NCBI GenBank assembly: GCA_963712465.1
Contig: CAVQHY010000008.1
Location: 310,001-374,000, forward strand
Source: CAVQHY01 sp963712465
GTDB lineage: Bacteria; Actinomycetota; Thermoleophilia; Gaiellales; Gaiellaceae
Length of the DNA: 64,000 nt
Direction of reading: 5' to 3'
Positions 17,521 through 26,890 of the stretch are shown here, piece after piece. The position numbers and the translations under genes were made by a program. Position 1 is the first letter of the stretch, and the number at the start of each line of letters is the position of its first letter. The notes under the pieces were generated by a model, which saw only the letters and a list, made by a program, of their open reading frames with translations, was not told the origin of the DNA and did not search any database.

Positions 17521-18222
17521 CTACGCTGCCGGGCTGGCTGCGCTCGACGAGGGCGCGCGCCCGAGGCGGGCGCGCTGGTCGTAATAGAGAATCGCGAGCC
17601 CGAAAAAGAAGAACGGTGCGAGCACGATCTGGGCGAGGAGAAGCGCGATCTTCCCCGAGTTGTCGGCGAAGCCGGCGAGCAGGCCGCTGAGCAGGATCCC
17701 GAAGACGAGGTAGGCGAGAACGAGAACGGCCGACACGCCGAGCGCGTGCAGGTAACCGGCGCGAGCCAGGGCGATCGCCCGGCGGAGGGCATAACTAACC
17801 CGTGCGAGCCATCCTTCGTTCCCGCTCTCGCGCTCGAGCATCGCCACCGGGATCGCGAGGCCGGTCAGGGCGAGCCAGGCGATCGCGACGGCCATCAGCA
17901 CGAGATAGCCGAACGACACCGCGAACGGCACCGCCACCACGAAGCCGAGCGGGGCGAGAACGGCGAGCCGAACGGCAACCTGCCCCCACGCTTCACGGAA
18001 GCCGTCACCGGCGACGATCCTCGCCGCGGCGGCGAAGACGAGGGTGAACGCGACGGCGAGAAGCACGAGCCCGACGACACGGCCCGCGACGTCGGCGGCC
18101 AGGACGACCAGTGCCTCGACCGCCCCGAGCCCGAAGGCTGACCAGATGCGGTCCCCGTAGAGGCGCATCGTCTCGGCGATGACCTCGCTCACCCGCAACG
18201 GCCGCTCGATCCCGGCGCTCAC
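17521..18222 (-). CDS. Six-helix membrane protein, unknown
   Basis: 233 residues with about six membrane helices arranged like the membrane domain found with glycerophosphodiester phosphodiesterases and related actinobacterial proteins: an amphipathic start LRVSEVIAETMRLYGDRIW, helices, and a last segment FFFFGLAILYYDQRAR, a typical end for such proteins. GTG 18222 is chosen because TACCAT (18229-18234) lies exactly 6 nt upstream. No catalytic motif is visible, so no function is given. Confidence 0.75.
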   Translation of the reverse strand: MSAGIERPLRVSEVIAETMRLYGDRIWSAFGLGAVEALVVLAADVAGRVVGLVLLAVAFTLVFAAAARIVAGDGFREAWGQVAVRLAVLAPLGFVVAVPFAVSFGYLVLMAVAIAWLALTGLAIPVAMLERESGNEGWLARVSYALRRAIALARAGYLHALGVSAVLVLAYLVFGILLSGLLAGFADNSGKIALLLAQIVLAPFFFFGLAILYYDQRARLGRAPSSSAASPAA

Positions 18223-18300
18223 GGCCGAATGGTAGTCGCGAGCCGAAACCGGATCCCACACTCCGTCGCGCCGAGAGCCGGCGGGTACCCGTGCGGTGCG

Positions 18301-18306
18301 TACGAT
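18301..18306 (+). promoter_or_regulatory. Leaderless -10 box of the PPOX gene
   Basis: TACGAT, then 6 nt, then GTG 18313; no Shine-Dalgarno. It lies 67 nt from the opposite-facing TACCAT (18229-18234) of the membrane protein gene. Confidence 0.6.
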
Positions 18307-18312
18307 GCCGTC

Positions 18313-18732
18313 GTGATCGACGAAAGCACGGAGTTCGGCGCGCGCGCGGCGCGGCACCTCCGCGACGAGCGAGTCGTCTGGCTCACGACCGTCACGCCCG
18401 GCGGTCGCCCGCTGCCGAGCCCGGTGTGGTTTTTGTGGGACGGCGACGAGTGCGTATGCGTCTTCAGCCTGGCGGGGACGGCCCGGACGCGCAACATCGA
18501 GGCGAACCCGCATGTCTCGCTGAACTTCGCGGGCGACGGCAGCGGCGGGGACATCGTCGTCCTCTCCGGCCGCGCGAAGATCGACCCCGATTCGCCGCCG
18601 GCCGATCGCGTCGACGCCTACGTCGAGAAGTACGGGTGGGGCTTCGACCGCCTGGGCCTCACGCCCGCGCAGTTCGCCGAGCGCTACTCGGTGCCGATCC
18701 GCATCGACCTCTCGGGCCTGCGCGGACACTAG
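18313..18732 (+). CDS. PPOX-class (split-barrel) flavin/F420-dependent oxidoreductase
   Basis: 139 residues with the pyridoxamine-5'-phosphate-oxidase-like split barrel: VVWLTTVTPGGRPLPSPVWFLWDG, then RTRNIEANPHVSLNFAGDG. Actinobacterial members of this size usually bind F420 or FMN and act on small molecules (biliverdin reductase-like or unknown). The cofactor cannot be decided from sequence. Longer starts to 18229 exist, but GTG 18313 sits 6 nt after TACGAT and directly precedes the conserved part. Confidence 0.82.
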   Translation: MIDESTEFGARAARHLRDERVVWLTTVTPGGRPLPSPVWFLWDGDECVCVFSLAGTARTRNIEANPHVSLNFAGDGSGGDIVVLSGRAKIDPDSPPADRVDAYVEKYGWGFDRLGLTPAQFAERYSVPIRIDLSGLRGH

Positions 18733-18826
18733 GTCGCGGCGCGTCGCCTCGACGGCAACCTCGCCCGTGGTGCACCGGCGGCCTCGCCCCGTGGTGTCCG
18801 AGTACGCGTCCGATCGTGATATATGC

Positions 18827-18832
18827 TACAAT
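18827..18832 (+). promoter_or_regulatory. Leaderless -10 box of the FAD oxidase
   Basis: TACAAT, then 6 nt (CTTCGG), then ATG 18839; the surroundings are AT-rich for this genome (ATATATGC). No Shine-Dalgarno. Confidence 0.65.
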
Positions 18833-18838
18833 CTTCGG

Positions 18839-20323
18839 ATGGATGCGTTCGGCCGGCGTGAGCTGCTGGCCCGGGGCGGACGGCTGGCCCTCGCGGCCGG
18901 GGTCGCCGCCGCATTCCCCGTCGGGACGGGCACCGCAGGAGTCGATCAACGGCTCCGCGAGTTGAGGCGGGAGCTCAACGGCAACGTCGTGCTACCGGGC
19001 GACGCGAGTTACCCCGAGGCTCGCCTTCTGTGGAATCCGCGGTTCGACGCGATCAGCCGACCGCTCGCGCTCGCCTACCCCACCTCGATCGAGGACGTCC
19101 GCCGCGTCGTCCGCTGGGCGACGAAGCACGACGTCCACTTCGTGACGCGCTCCGGCGGTCACTCCTACGGCGGCTGGTCGACGACGCGAGGGGTCGTCGT
19201 CGACCTGTCACGGCTCTCCGCCGTCCGTCCTCATCCGGACGGCACGGCGCAGATCGGAGCCGGGGCGCGACTCGGCGACGTCCAGGCGAAGCTGTGGTCG
19301 GCCGGGCGGACGATTCCCGTCGGCACATGCCCGAGCGTCGGAATCTCCGGCCTGACGCTCTGCGGCGGCCACGGCTTCTCGTCGCGAGCGCTCGGGCTGG
19401 CCTGCGACAACGTCGTGGGCCTGGAGGTCGTGACCGCCGACGCCGAGCTTCGTCACTGCGACGCCAAGCGCGACGCCGACCTCTTCTGGGCGCTGCGGGG
19501 CGCGGGAGCCGGGAGCTTCGGAATCGTGACGAAGCTCGTCTTCAGGACGCAGCCGGTCGCAAACGTGACGACCGTCAACGTGCAGTGGCCGTGGTCGGAC
19601 GTGCGCACCGTCTGGCAGACATGGCAGGCCTACGCCCCCGCGGCCCCGGACGCCCTCTCCTGCACGCTTGCGATCCGCGCTGGGATCACGCCGGGTGACC
19701 CGCCGCGCATCGGCTTCAACGGGCAGGTGTTCGGCACGAAGGAGGAGGCGACCGCGCTGATCGCGCCGCTCGTCGGCGTCGGGTCGCCGACGCGGGTGGC
19801 CGTAGTGGTGCGTCCGTTCATCGGCGCCGTGAGCTATTTCGCCGGCGCCGAGCCCGACACACGCCGCTCGTACAAGGCCCGCTCGAACTACGCGACGCGG
19901 CCGATGACGGACGATGGGATCGACACGCTGGTCGGGTCGATCGAGGCGATCAACGGCGACCCTCGGCTCGCAGGTGCCGAGGTGCTCGCCTTCGCCCATG
20001 GTGGGGCGATCAACCGCGTCTCGCACGGGGACACGGCCTACGTCCATCGCAACGCCGTTTGCTCTCTCCGGTACGCGTCGTTCTGGGCCGCCGACGCGCC
20101 GGCCGACACGAACGACGCGAATCTCCGCTGGATCGACGGCATCCACGATGCGATGGCGCCCAACGTCTCGCCCGAAGCGGTGCAGAGCTACGCCGACCCG
20201 GGCCTGGCCGAGTGGGCGAGCGCCTACTACGGCTCGAACCTTCCGCGCCTCGTGGCGGTCAAGCGCGCCTACGACCCCGACAACGTCTTCCGGTACCCGC
20301 AGAGCATCCCGACGGCGCTCTGA
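18839..20323 (+). CDS. Tat-exported FAD-linked oxidase (berberine-bridge type)
   Basis: 494 residues. Twin-arginine signal (GRRELLARGG, then an Ala-rich stretch), FAD-binding PCMH domain and a C-terminal BBE segment (YYGSNLPRLVAVKRAYDPDN). H108 in RSGGHSYGG and C164 in GTCPSVGI are the two residues that bind FAD covalently in bicovalent oxidases such as glucooligosaccharide oxidase. It probably oxidises a carbohydrate or secondary metabolite outside the cytoplasm; the substrate is unknown. A paralogue ends the window (62441-63938). Confidence 0.88.
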   Translation: MDAFGRRELLARGGRLALAAGVAAAFPVGTGTAGVDQRLRELRRELNGNVVLPGDASYPEARLLWNPRFDAISRPLALAYPTSIEDVRRVVRWATKHDVHFVTRSGGHSYGGWSTTRGVVVDLSRLSAVRPHPDGTAQIGAGARLGDVQAKLWSAGRTIPVGTCPSVGISGLTLCGGHGFSSRALGLACDNVVGLEVVTADAELRHCDAKRDADLFWALRGAGAGSFGIVTKLVFRTQPVANVTTVNVQWPWSDVRTVWQTWQAYAPAAPDALSCTLAIRAGITPGDPPRIGFNGQVFGTKEEATALIAPLVGVGSPTRVAVVVRPFIGAVSYFAGAEPDTRRSYKARSNYATRPMTDDGIDTLVGSIEAINGDPRLAGAEVLAFAHGGAINRVSHGDTAYVHRNAVCSLRYASFWAADAPADTNDANLRWIDGIHDAMAPNVSPEAVQSYADPGLAEWASAYYGSNLPRLVAVKRAYDPDNVFRYPQSIPTAL

Positions 20324-20344
20324 CGCGCGTCCCTGCCGGGAGAG

Positions 20345-22825
20345 CTAAGCGCTGACCGCCGCGACCGCGGCCTTCTCGAAGGCGATCTCGTCGTCACGGA
20401 CGTCGACGAGGATGGTGTCGCCCTCGTGGAAGTCTCCCTCGAGCAGGCGCAGTGCGAGCGGGTTCTCGACGAGGCGCTGCAGCGCCCGCTTGAGCGGCCG
20501 GGCGCCGTAGGTGGGATCCCAGCCGGCCTCGGTGACGAGCTCCTTCGCCGCGGGAGTGAGCTCGATCGCGAGCGCGCGCTCCGCGAGCCGCAACCGCAGT
20601 CGCTCGAGCTGGAGCTCGACGATCTCGGCGAGCTGGTCGCGGCTGAGCGGCCGGAACTCGACGATCTCGTCGATGCGGTTGAGAAACTCGGGCCGGAAGT
20701 GGTCGCGCAGGGCCTCGGCCGAGCGGATGTTCGACGTCATGATCACGACGGTGTTGCGAAAGTCGACGGTGCGGCCGTGCCCGTCCGTGAGCCGGCCGTC
20801 GTCGAGGATCTGCAAGAGGACGTCGAAGACCTCGGCGTGCGCCTTCTCGATCTCGTCGAGCAAGACGACGGAGTACGGTCGGCGGCGGACGGCCTCGGTG
20901 AGCTGGCCGCCCTCCTCGAAGCCGACGTAGCCGGGAGGTGCCCCGACGAGGCGCGCGACCGTGTGCCGCTCCTGGTACTCCGACATGTCGAGGCGCACCA
21001 TCGCGCGCTCGTCGTCGAACATGAACTCCGCGAGCGCACGGGCGAGCTCGGTCTTGCCGACACCGGTGGGCCCGAGGAAGACGAACGAGCCGATCGGCCG
21101 GTTCGGGTCCTGCAGCCCGGTGCGCGCGCGCCGCAGGGCGTTCGCGACCGCCTCGACCGCTTCGTCCTGACCGACGACTCGCTGATGGAGGCGTTCCTCC
21201 ATGTGGATCAGCTTCTCGACCTCGCCTTCCATGAGCCGTGAGACGGGGATGCCCGTCCAGCGGGCGACGACCTCGGCGATGTCGTCCTCGTCCACCTCCT
21301 CCTTGACCATCGGCGTCGCGGTCGAGGTCTCGCGCTCCGCGAGCTCGGCCTCGAGCGCGGGCAGCTCGCCGTAGCGGATCTCGGCCACGCGCTGGAGGTC
21401 GCCGGCGCGCTCGGCGCGCTCGGCCTCCATCTTCAGCTCGTCGATCCGGCGGGCAATCTCGCCGACGCGCTCGAGCGCGTCCTTCTCGGTCGCCCAGCGG
21501 GCGGCGAGCTCGTTGCGACGCTCCTGTGCCTCCGCGAGCTCGCGCTCGACCGGCGCGCGCACGTCGTCCGACTCCTTCGCCAGCGCGGCGAGCTCGATCT
21601 CGAGCTGGCGCACGCGGCGGTCGGCCTCGTCCAGCTCGAGCGGCGAGGAGTCGATCTCCATCCGGATCCGCGAGGCGGCCTCGTCGACGAGGTCGATCGC
21701 CTTGTCGGGCAGGTAGCGGTCGGTGATGTAGCGGTCCGAGAGCATCGCCGCCGCGACCAGCGCGGCGTCGCGGATCCGCACGCCGTGATGCGCCTCGTAG
21801 CGCTCCTTCAGGCCGCGGAGGATCGCGATCGTGTCGGCAGCCGACGGCTCGCCGACGAGGATCGGCTGGAACCGGCGCTCGAGCGCAGCGTCCTTCTCGA
21901 TGTGCTTGCGGTACTCGTCGAGCGTCGTCGCGCCGACGGCACGCAGCTCGCCCCGGGCGAGCATCGGCTTGAGCATGTTCGCTGCGTCGACCGCCCCCTC
22001 TGCGGCGCCGGCGCCCACGATCGTGTGCAGCTCGTCGATGAAGAGGATGATCTCCCCGGCGGCGGCGGTGATCTCCCCGAGCACGGCCTTCAGGCGCTCC
22101 TCGAACTCGCCGCGGTACTTCGACCCCGCGAGCAGCGAGCCGATGTCGAGCGCCCACACGCGCTTTCCCTTCAGGCCCTCGGGCACGTCGCCGGCGACGA
22201 TCCGCTGGGCGAGCCCCTCGACGATCGCCGTCTTTCCGACTCCCGGGTCGCCGATCAGCACGGGGTTGTTCTTCGTCCTTCGCGAGAGAACCTGAATTAC
22301 GCGGCGGATCTCCTCGTCGCGACCGATCACCGGGTCGAGCTTCCCCTCCTCGGCGAGCTCGGTCAGGTCGCGACCGAACTTCTCGAGGGACTGGTACGAG
22401 CCCTCGGGGTCCTGCGACGTCACGCGCTGGGAGCCGCGCACCTGCCGCAGCGCTTCGAGCAGCGCGTCGCGTGGCACGACGTCCAGCGCGAGCAGCAGGT
22501 GCTCGGTCGAGACGTAGTCGTCCTCGAGCTTCACCCGCTCTTCGTCGGCCCGGTCGAGCAGGCGCGAGAACTGGATCGAGACGTGCGGCTGCTGGGCGGC
22601 CGACCCCTGCACGGCGGGCTTCTGGGCGAGCGTCGCTTCGGTCGAAGCACGCACGGCGGCGGGGTCGGTGCCGGCACGGCCGATCAGCGTCTGCGGCAGC
22701 TCCTGGTCGAGCAGCGTGAGGGTCAGGTGCTCGGGGTACACCTCGGGGTTGCCGCGCCGGCGGGCGAGCTCGCCCGCGGCCGCGACGGCCTCCTGTGATT
22801 TGACGGTCAGCTTCTGGAAGTCCAT
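20345..22825 (-). CDS. clpB: ClpB-type disaggregase (AAA+ chaperone)
   Basis: Hexameric ATPase that pulls proteins out of aggregates together with DnaK. 826 residues: Clp N-domain (1-145), AAA-1 with GDPGVGKTAIVEG, a coiled-coil middle domain (about 395-520, Glu/Arg-rich), AAA-2 with GPTGVGKTELARALAE and sensor region MTSNIRS, and a C-terminal small domain. The middle domain is the ClpB rather than ClpC type. It follows hspR by 4 nt, so HspR probably controls it. Confidence 0.96.
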   Translation of the reverse strand: MDFQKLTVKSQEAVAAAGELARRRGNPEVYPEHLTLTLLDQELPQTLIGRAGTDPAAVRASTEATLAQKPAVQGSAAQQPHVSIQFSRLLDRADEERVKLEDDYVSTEHLLLALDVVPRDALLEALRQVRGSQRVTSQDPEGSYQSLEKFGRDLTELAEEGKLDPVIGRDEEIRRVIQVLSRRTKNNPVLIGDPGVGKTAIVEGLAQRIVAGDVPEGLKGKRVWALDIGSLLAGSKYRGEFEERLKAVLGEITAAAGEIILFIDELHTIVGAGAAEGAVDAANMLKPMLARGELRAVGATTLDEYRKHIEKDAALERRFQPILVGEPSAADTIAILRGLKERYEAHHGVRIRDAALVAAAMLSDRYITDRYLPDKAIDLVDEAASRIRMEIDSSPLELDEADRRVRQLEIELAALAKESDDVRAPVERELAEAQERRNELAARWATEKDALERVGEIARRIDELKMEAERAERAGDLQRVAEIRYGELPALEAELAERETSTATPMVKEEVDEDDIAEVVARWTGIPVSRLMEGEVEKLIHMEERLHQRVVGQDEAVEAVANALRRARTGLQDPNRPIGSFVFLGPTGVGKTELARALAEFMFDDERAMVRLDMSEYQERHTVARLVGAPPGYVGFEEGGQLTEAVRRRPYSVVLLDEIEKAHAEVFDVLLQILDDGRLTDGHGRTVDFRNTVVIMTSNIRSAEALRDHFRPEFLNRIDEIVEFRPLSRDQLAEIVELQLERLRLRLAERALAIELTPAAKELVTEAGWDPTYGARPLKRALQRLVENPLALRLLEGDFHEGDTILVDVRDDEIAFEKAAVAAVSA

Positions 22826-22829
22826 CTCT

Positions 22830-23207
22830 CTATCTCTTCGGCTTGGTCGATTCCGGGAGTGTTTCCGCCGGGCGCCAGATGACGATGTCGCGGCGATACT
22901 GGCGATGCACGTCCCGGACCTGGTCGCGCATCTCCCGCTCGAGGCGGTCGAGGCGGGAGCGGAGCCGTGCGACCTCGTCCTCGAGGCGCAGCACGGTGTC
23001 GACGCCGGCCAGGTTGAGGCCGAGCTCCGTGGTCAGCCGCTGGATCAGGCGGAGCCTGTCCAGGTCCAGCTCGGAGTAGAGACGGGTGTTGCCGGGCGTA
23101 CGCTTGGGGCGCACGAGCCCCTTCGCCTCGTAGATGCGGAGCGTCTGCGGATGCATGCCGACGAGCTCGGCGGCGACGCTGATCATGTAGCGCGGGCGGT
23201 CGTCCAT
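22830..23207 (-). CDS. hspR: Heat-shock repressor HspR (MerR family)
   Basis: MerR-type winged helix that, with DnaK as corepressor, represses dnaK and clpB operons in actinobacteria. Seen: RYMISVAAELVGMHPQTLRIYEAKGLVRPKRTPGNTRLYSE, the HspR form of the domain, then a coiled coil (RLEDEVARLRSRLDRLEREM). I choose ATG 23207 (125 residues), preceded by GGTGGGG; a longer start at 23252 adds non-conserved residues. Here hspR is separated from dnaJ by 145 nt and grouped with clpB. No clear HAIR box (CTTGAGT-N7-ACTCAAG) is visible. Confidence 0.93.
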   Translation of the reverse strand: MDDRPRYMISVAAELVGMHPQTLRIYEAKGLVRPKRTPGNTRLYSELDLDRLRLIQRLTTELGLNLAGVDTVLRLEDEVARLRSRLDRLEREMRDQVRDVHRQYRRDIVIWRPAETLPESTKPKR

Positions 23208-23352
23208 CAGCAGCCCCACCCGATTGGTGCTCTCTCGACACGGAATTGGCACGGATCGAGGCCAGTCGCTCGCCGTTCGCCGGCTAGGCTGGCCGTGTAC
23301 CTGGCGGGATCGTGGGACCCCACCTCAGGGCGGGGGGTGCGTGCGGGGCCGC

Positions 23353-24438
23353 TCACGCGCTCATCCTCTCCCGCGGGTTCTCGCGTGAGACCTTCTGGAG
23401 TGCCTCGATCGCCTCCCGCTCGGCCTTCGTCAGCTTCGTCGGAACCGAGACCTTCAGGCGGGCGAGCAGATCGCCGCGACCCGAGTCGTTCAGCTTCGGC
23501 GCGCCGCGGCCGCGGACGCGGAGCAGCTTGCCCTCCTGGGAGCCCGCGGGCACCTTCAGGGAGATCGGCCCGTCGGGCGTCGGCACCTCGATCTCGGAGC
23601 CGAGCGCCGCCTCGGCGTAGGTGACCGGCACGTCGATGACGAGGTCGGCCCCGCGACGTTCGTAGAGCGGTGACGGCGCCACCCTCGTGACGACGTACAG
23701 GTCGCCCGGCGGGGCGCCGCCGAAGCCGGCCTCGCCCTTGCCCTTGAGGCGGATCCGCGTGCCGTCCTTGGCACCGGCCGGGATCTTCACCTGGTAACGC
23801 TTCGTCCGCAGCTCGCGGCCGGAGCCGCCACAGCTCCGGCACGGCTTCTCGATCACCGTGCCGTCGCCGTGGCAGCGCGGGCAGGGCTGGGAGAGCGCGA
23901 AAAAGCCCTGGCTCTCGGAGACGACGCCGCGGCCGCGGCACTCCGGGCAGAGGATCGGCGCCGTTCCGGGCTCGGCGCCCGTGCCGTTGCAGGTCGAGCA
24001 CGCACTCTCGAGCTCGACCGGGATGCGCGTCTCGACGCCCTTGAGCGAGTCCTCGAACGAGACGTTCACGGCGACCTCGACGTCGCGACCCGGGCGGCCG
24101 CGCGCGGCGCGGCCACGACCGGACCCGGGGCGGGCACCGCCGCCGCTGAAGATCCCGCCGAAGAGATCGGAGAGGTCGCCGACGTCGAAGGTGAATCCTC
24201 CCTCGCCGGCCTGCCCGCCGGTGAATGCCCGGAAGCCGTTTTGGTCGTAGGCCTTGCGCTTCTCCACATCGGAGAGGATGTCGTAGGCGCCCTGCACCTC
24301 CTTGAAGCGCTCCTCGGCCGCCTTGTCGTCCGGGTTCTTGTCCGGATGGTGCTTCCGGGCGAGCTTGCGGTATGCCTTCTTGATCTCGTCCGGGCTCGCG
24401 TCCTTCTTGACGCCGAGAATCTCGTACAGATCCTTCAT
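23353..24438 (-). CDS. dnaJ: Chaperone DnaJ
   Basis: Stimulates DnaK ATPase and delivers unfolded clients. J-domain (1-66, with the HPD motif in KHHPDKNPDD), a Gly/Phe-rich region, four zinc-finger repeats (CSTCNGTG, CPECRGRG, CPRCHGDG, CRSCGGSG) and the C-terminal substrate domains. 361 residues. The ATG overlaps the grpE stop (ATGA). Confidence 0.97.
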   Translation of the reverse strand: MKDLYEILGVKKDASPDEIKKAYRKLARKHHPDKNPDDKAAEERFKEVQGAYDILSDVEKRKAYDQNGFRAFTGGQAGEGGFTFDVGDLSDLFGGIFSGGGARPGSGRGRAARGRPGRDVEVAVNVSFEDSLKGVETRIPVELESACSTCNGTGAEPGTAPILCPECRGRGVVSESQGFFALSQPCPRCHGDGTVIEKPCRSCGGSGRELRTKRYQVKIPAGAKDGTRIRLKGKGEAGFGGAPPGDLYVVTRVAPSPLYERRGADLVIDVPVTYAEAALGSEIEVPTPDGPISLKVPAGSQEGKLLRVRGRGAPKLNDSGRGDLLARLKVSVPTKLTKAEREAIEALQKVSRENPRERMSA

Positions 24439-24974
24439 TCGCTCGCCCGGTCCCCGTCCACACCCGCGGAGATGACGACGCGGGCGGGGCGAAGAACGCG
24501 ATCGCCGAGGCGGTAGCCCTTCTGGAGCACCTCGACGATCGTTCCTTCCTCCGCTTCAGAGGGCTGAACCAGGAGCGCCTCGTGGATGTGCGGATCGAAC
24601 AGCAGGTCGGTCTCGATCTCGTCGAGGCCCTCCCGCACGAGGGTGTCGCGTAGCTGTCGCTCGACGAGAGCGACCCCCTCCTCGAGCTTTGCTTCCTCGT
24701 GGTGGGACGCCGCCTCGAGCGCCCGTTCGAGGTCGTCGAGCACGGGCAGGAGCTCCTTCACGAGCCGCTCCGTCGCCCGCACGACGAGCGCCGCCTGGTC
24801 GCGGGCGACCCTCTTTTTGTAGTTGTCGAAGTCGGCAGCCACCCGCTTCAGGTCGTTGACGACCTCGTCTCGCTCGGCCTCGAGGACCGCCACGCGATCC
24901 TCGAGGCTCTCGGCGTGATCGGGCTCCTCGGCGGAGCGCTCAGCCGCCGCCTCGGGCATGCGCTCGTCGCTCAT
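24435..24974 (-). CDS. grpE: Nucleotide exchange factor GrpE
   Basis: Releases ADP from DnaK. 179 residues: an acidic N-terminus, the long coiled coil (about 25-60, LEDRVAVLEAERDEVVNDLKR), the KRVARDQ turn, the four-helix region LVKELLPVLDDLERAL, and the C-terminal beta wing PHIHEALLVQP ending in GYRLGDRVLRPARVVI. Its start overlaps the dnaK stop by one base (TAATG). Confidence 0.96.
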   Translation of the reverse strand: MSDERMPEAAAERSAEEPDHAESLEDRVAVLEAERDEVVNDLKRVAADFDNYKKRVARDQAALVVRATERLVKELLPVLDDLERALEAASHHEEAKLEEGVALVERQLRDTLVREGLDEIETDLLFDPHIHEALLVQPSEAEEGTIVEVLQKGYRLGDRVLRPARVVISAGVDGDRASE

Positions 24975-26890
24975 TACGAGGTCTTGGCCTCCTCGTCGAT
25001 CACCTCGTACTCGGCGTCCTCGACGACCTCGTCGTCCGAGGTGGACGCACCGTTCCCATCCGGTGACGACGCCGTGGCCTGCTGGGCCTGCACGTTCTCG
25101 TACACCGCCTGAGCGAGCTTGTGGGAGGCCTCCGTCAGCGCGTCGGTCTTAGCCTTGATCTCGGCGAGATCGGAGCCGTCGAGCACGCCCTTCAGCTCCT
25201 CGGCGCTCGACTCGATCGCCGCCGCCGTCTCCGCGTCGACCGCCTCTCGGTGCTCGGCGAGACTCTTCTCGGTCGAGTAGACGAGGGCCTCGGCGTGGTT
25301 TCTCGCCTCCGCCAGCTCGCGCAGCTTGTGCGCCTCGTCGGCGTGCACCTCCGCCTCCTTGACCATCCGCTCGACCTCGGTCTCCTCGAGGCCCGAGCCG
25401 CCCTCGATCCGGATCTGCTGCTGGTTGCCCGTACCGAGATCCTTGGCCGAGACGTTGATGATCCCGTTCGCGTCGATGTCGAAGGTCACCTCGACCTGCG
25501 GCATGCCCCGGGGAGCCGGCGGGATGCCGACGAGCTGGAACTTGCCGAGCGTCTTGTTGAACGAGGCCATCTCCGACTCGCCCTGGAGCACGTGGATCTC
25601 GACCGACGGCTGGTTGTCCTCGGCCGTCGTGAACGTCTCCGACTTCTTGGACGGGATCGTCGTGTTGCGGTCGATCAGCTTCGTGAACACGCCGCCCTTC
25701 GTCTCGATGCCGAGCGAGAGCGGGGTGACGTCGAGGAGCAGGATGTCCTTGACCTCGCCCTTGAGGACGCCGCCCTGGATGGCGGCGCCGAGAGCCACGA
25801 CCTCGTCCGGGTTGACGCCGCGGTGCGGCTCCCGGCCGACGAGCTCCTTGACCTTGTCCTGGACGGCCGGCATGCGCGTCATCCCGCCGACGAGGATCAC
25901 GTCGGCGATGTCGCCGGGCTCGAGGCCCGCGTCCGCGAGCGCCTGCTTCGTCGGGCCGACCGTGCGCTCGATCAGCGCGGCGGTCAGCTCGTTCAGCTTC
26001 GCCCGGGTGAGCTGGAGGTCGAGGTGCTTCGGGCCCTCGGGGGTCGCGGTGATGAAGGGGAGGTTGATCTGCGTCGCCTGCGTCGACGAGAGCTCGATCT
26101 TCGCCTTCTCGGCCGCCTCGTAGAGCCGCTGGAGAGCCATGCGGTCCTGGGAGAGGTCGATGCCCTGGTCGCGCTTGAACTCGGCCACCATCCAGTCGAC
26201 GACCGACTTGTCGAAGTTGTCGCCGCCGAGGTGGTTGTCGCCGGCCGTCGCCTTGACCTCGAACACGCCCTCGCCCAGCTCGAGCACGGACACGTCGAAC
26301 GTGCCGCCCCCGAGATCGAAGACGAGGATCTTGGTGTCCTCCGGCTCCTTGTCGAGGCCGTAGGCGAGCGCGGCAGCGGTCGGCTCGTTGATGATCCGCA
26401 GCACGTTCAGGCCGGCGATCTTGCCGGCGTCCTTCGTCGCCTCGCGCTGGGCGTTGTTGAAGTACGCGGGGACGGTGACGACCGCGTCCGTGACGCTCTC
26501 GCCGAGGTAGGCCTCGGCGTCGGCGCGCAGCTTCTGCAGGATCATCGCCGAGATCTCCGGCGGCGCATGCTCCTTGTCGCCCGCCTTGACGCGCACGTCC
26601 CCGTTGGCGCCGGCGACGACCTCGTACGGGACGATCGTCATCTCCTCGGACACCTCCGAGAACTTGCGTCCCATGAACCGCTTGATCGAGAAGATCGTGT
26701 TCTGGGGGTTCGTCACCTGCTGGCGCTTCGCGGGCGCGCCGACCAGACGCTGGCCGTCCTTGGCGAACGCGACGACGGAAGGCGTCGTGCGGCCGCCCTC
26801 GGCGTTCGGGATCACGGTGGGCTCGCCGCCCTCGAGCACGGCGACGCAGGAGTTCGTCGTGCCGAGGTCGATTCCGATGGTCTTCGCCAT
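24974..26890 (-). CDS. dnaK: Chaperone DnaK (Hsp70)
   Basis: ATP-dependent chaperone and, in actinobacteria, corepressor of HspR. 638 residues beginning MAKTIGIDLGTTNSCVAVLEGG. Hsp70 signatures are all present: IDLGTTNS, IFDLGG-type VFDLGGGTFDVSV, and VILVGGMTRMPAVQ. It lacks the extra insertion near residue 80-100 of proteobacterial DnaK, as expected for Gram-positive bacteria. C-terminal lid ends in a Glu/Asp-rich tail. First gene of dnaK-grpE-dnaJ; AGGAGG lies 11 nt before the ATG. Confidence 0.98.
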   Translation of the reverse strand: MAKTIGIDLGTTNSCVAVLEGGEPTVIPNAEGGRTTPSVVAFAKDGQRLVGAPAKRQQVTNPQNTIFSIKRFMGRKFSEVSEEMTIVPYEVVAGANGDVRVKAGDKEHAPPEISAMILQKLRADAEAYLGESVTDAVVTVPAYFNNAQREATKDAGKIAGLNVLRIINEPTAAALAYGLDKEPEDTKILVFDLGGGTFDVSVLELGEGVFEVKATAGDNHLGGDNFDKSVVDWMVAEFKRDQGIDLSQDRMALQRLYEAAEKAKIELSSTQATQINLPFITATPEGPKHLDLQLTRAKLNELTAALIERTVGPTKQALADAGLEPGDIADVILVGGMTRMPAVQDKVKELVGREPHRGVNPDEVVALGAAIQGGVLKGEVKDILLLDVTPLSLGIETKGGVFTKLIDRNTTIPSKKSETFTTAEDNQPSVEIHVLQGESEMASFNKTLGKFQLVGIPPAPRGMPQVEVTFDIDANGIINVSAKDLGTGNQQQIRIEGGSGLEETEVERMVKEAEVHADEAHKLRELAEARNHAEALVYSTEKSLAEHREAVDAETAAAIESSAEELKGVLDGSDLAEIKAKTDALTEASHKLAQAVYENVQAQQATASSPDGNGASTSDDEVVEDAEYEVIDEEAKTS

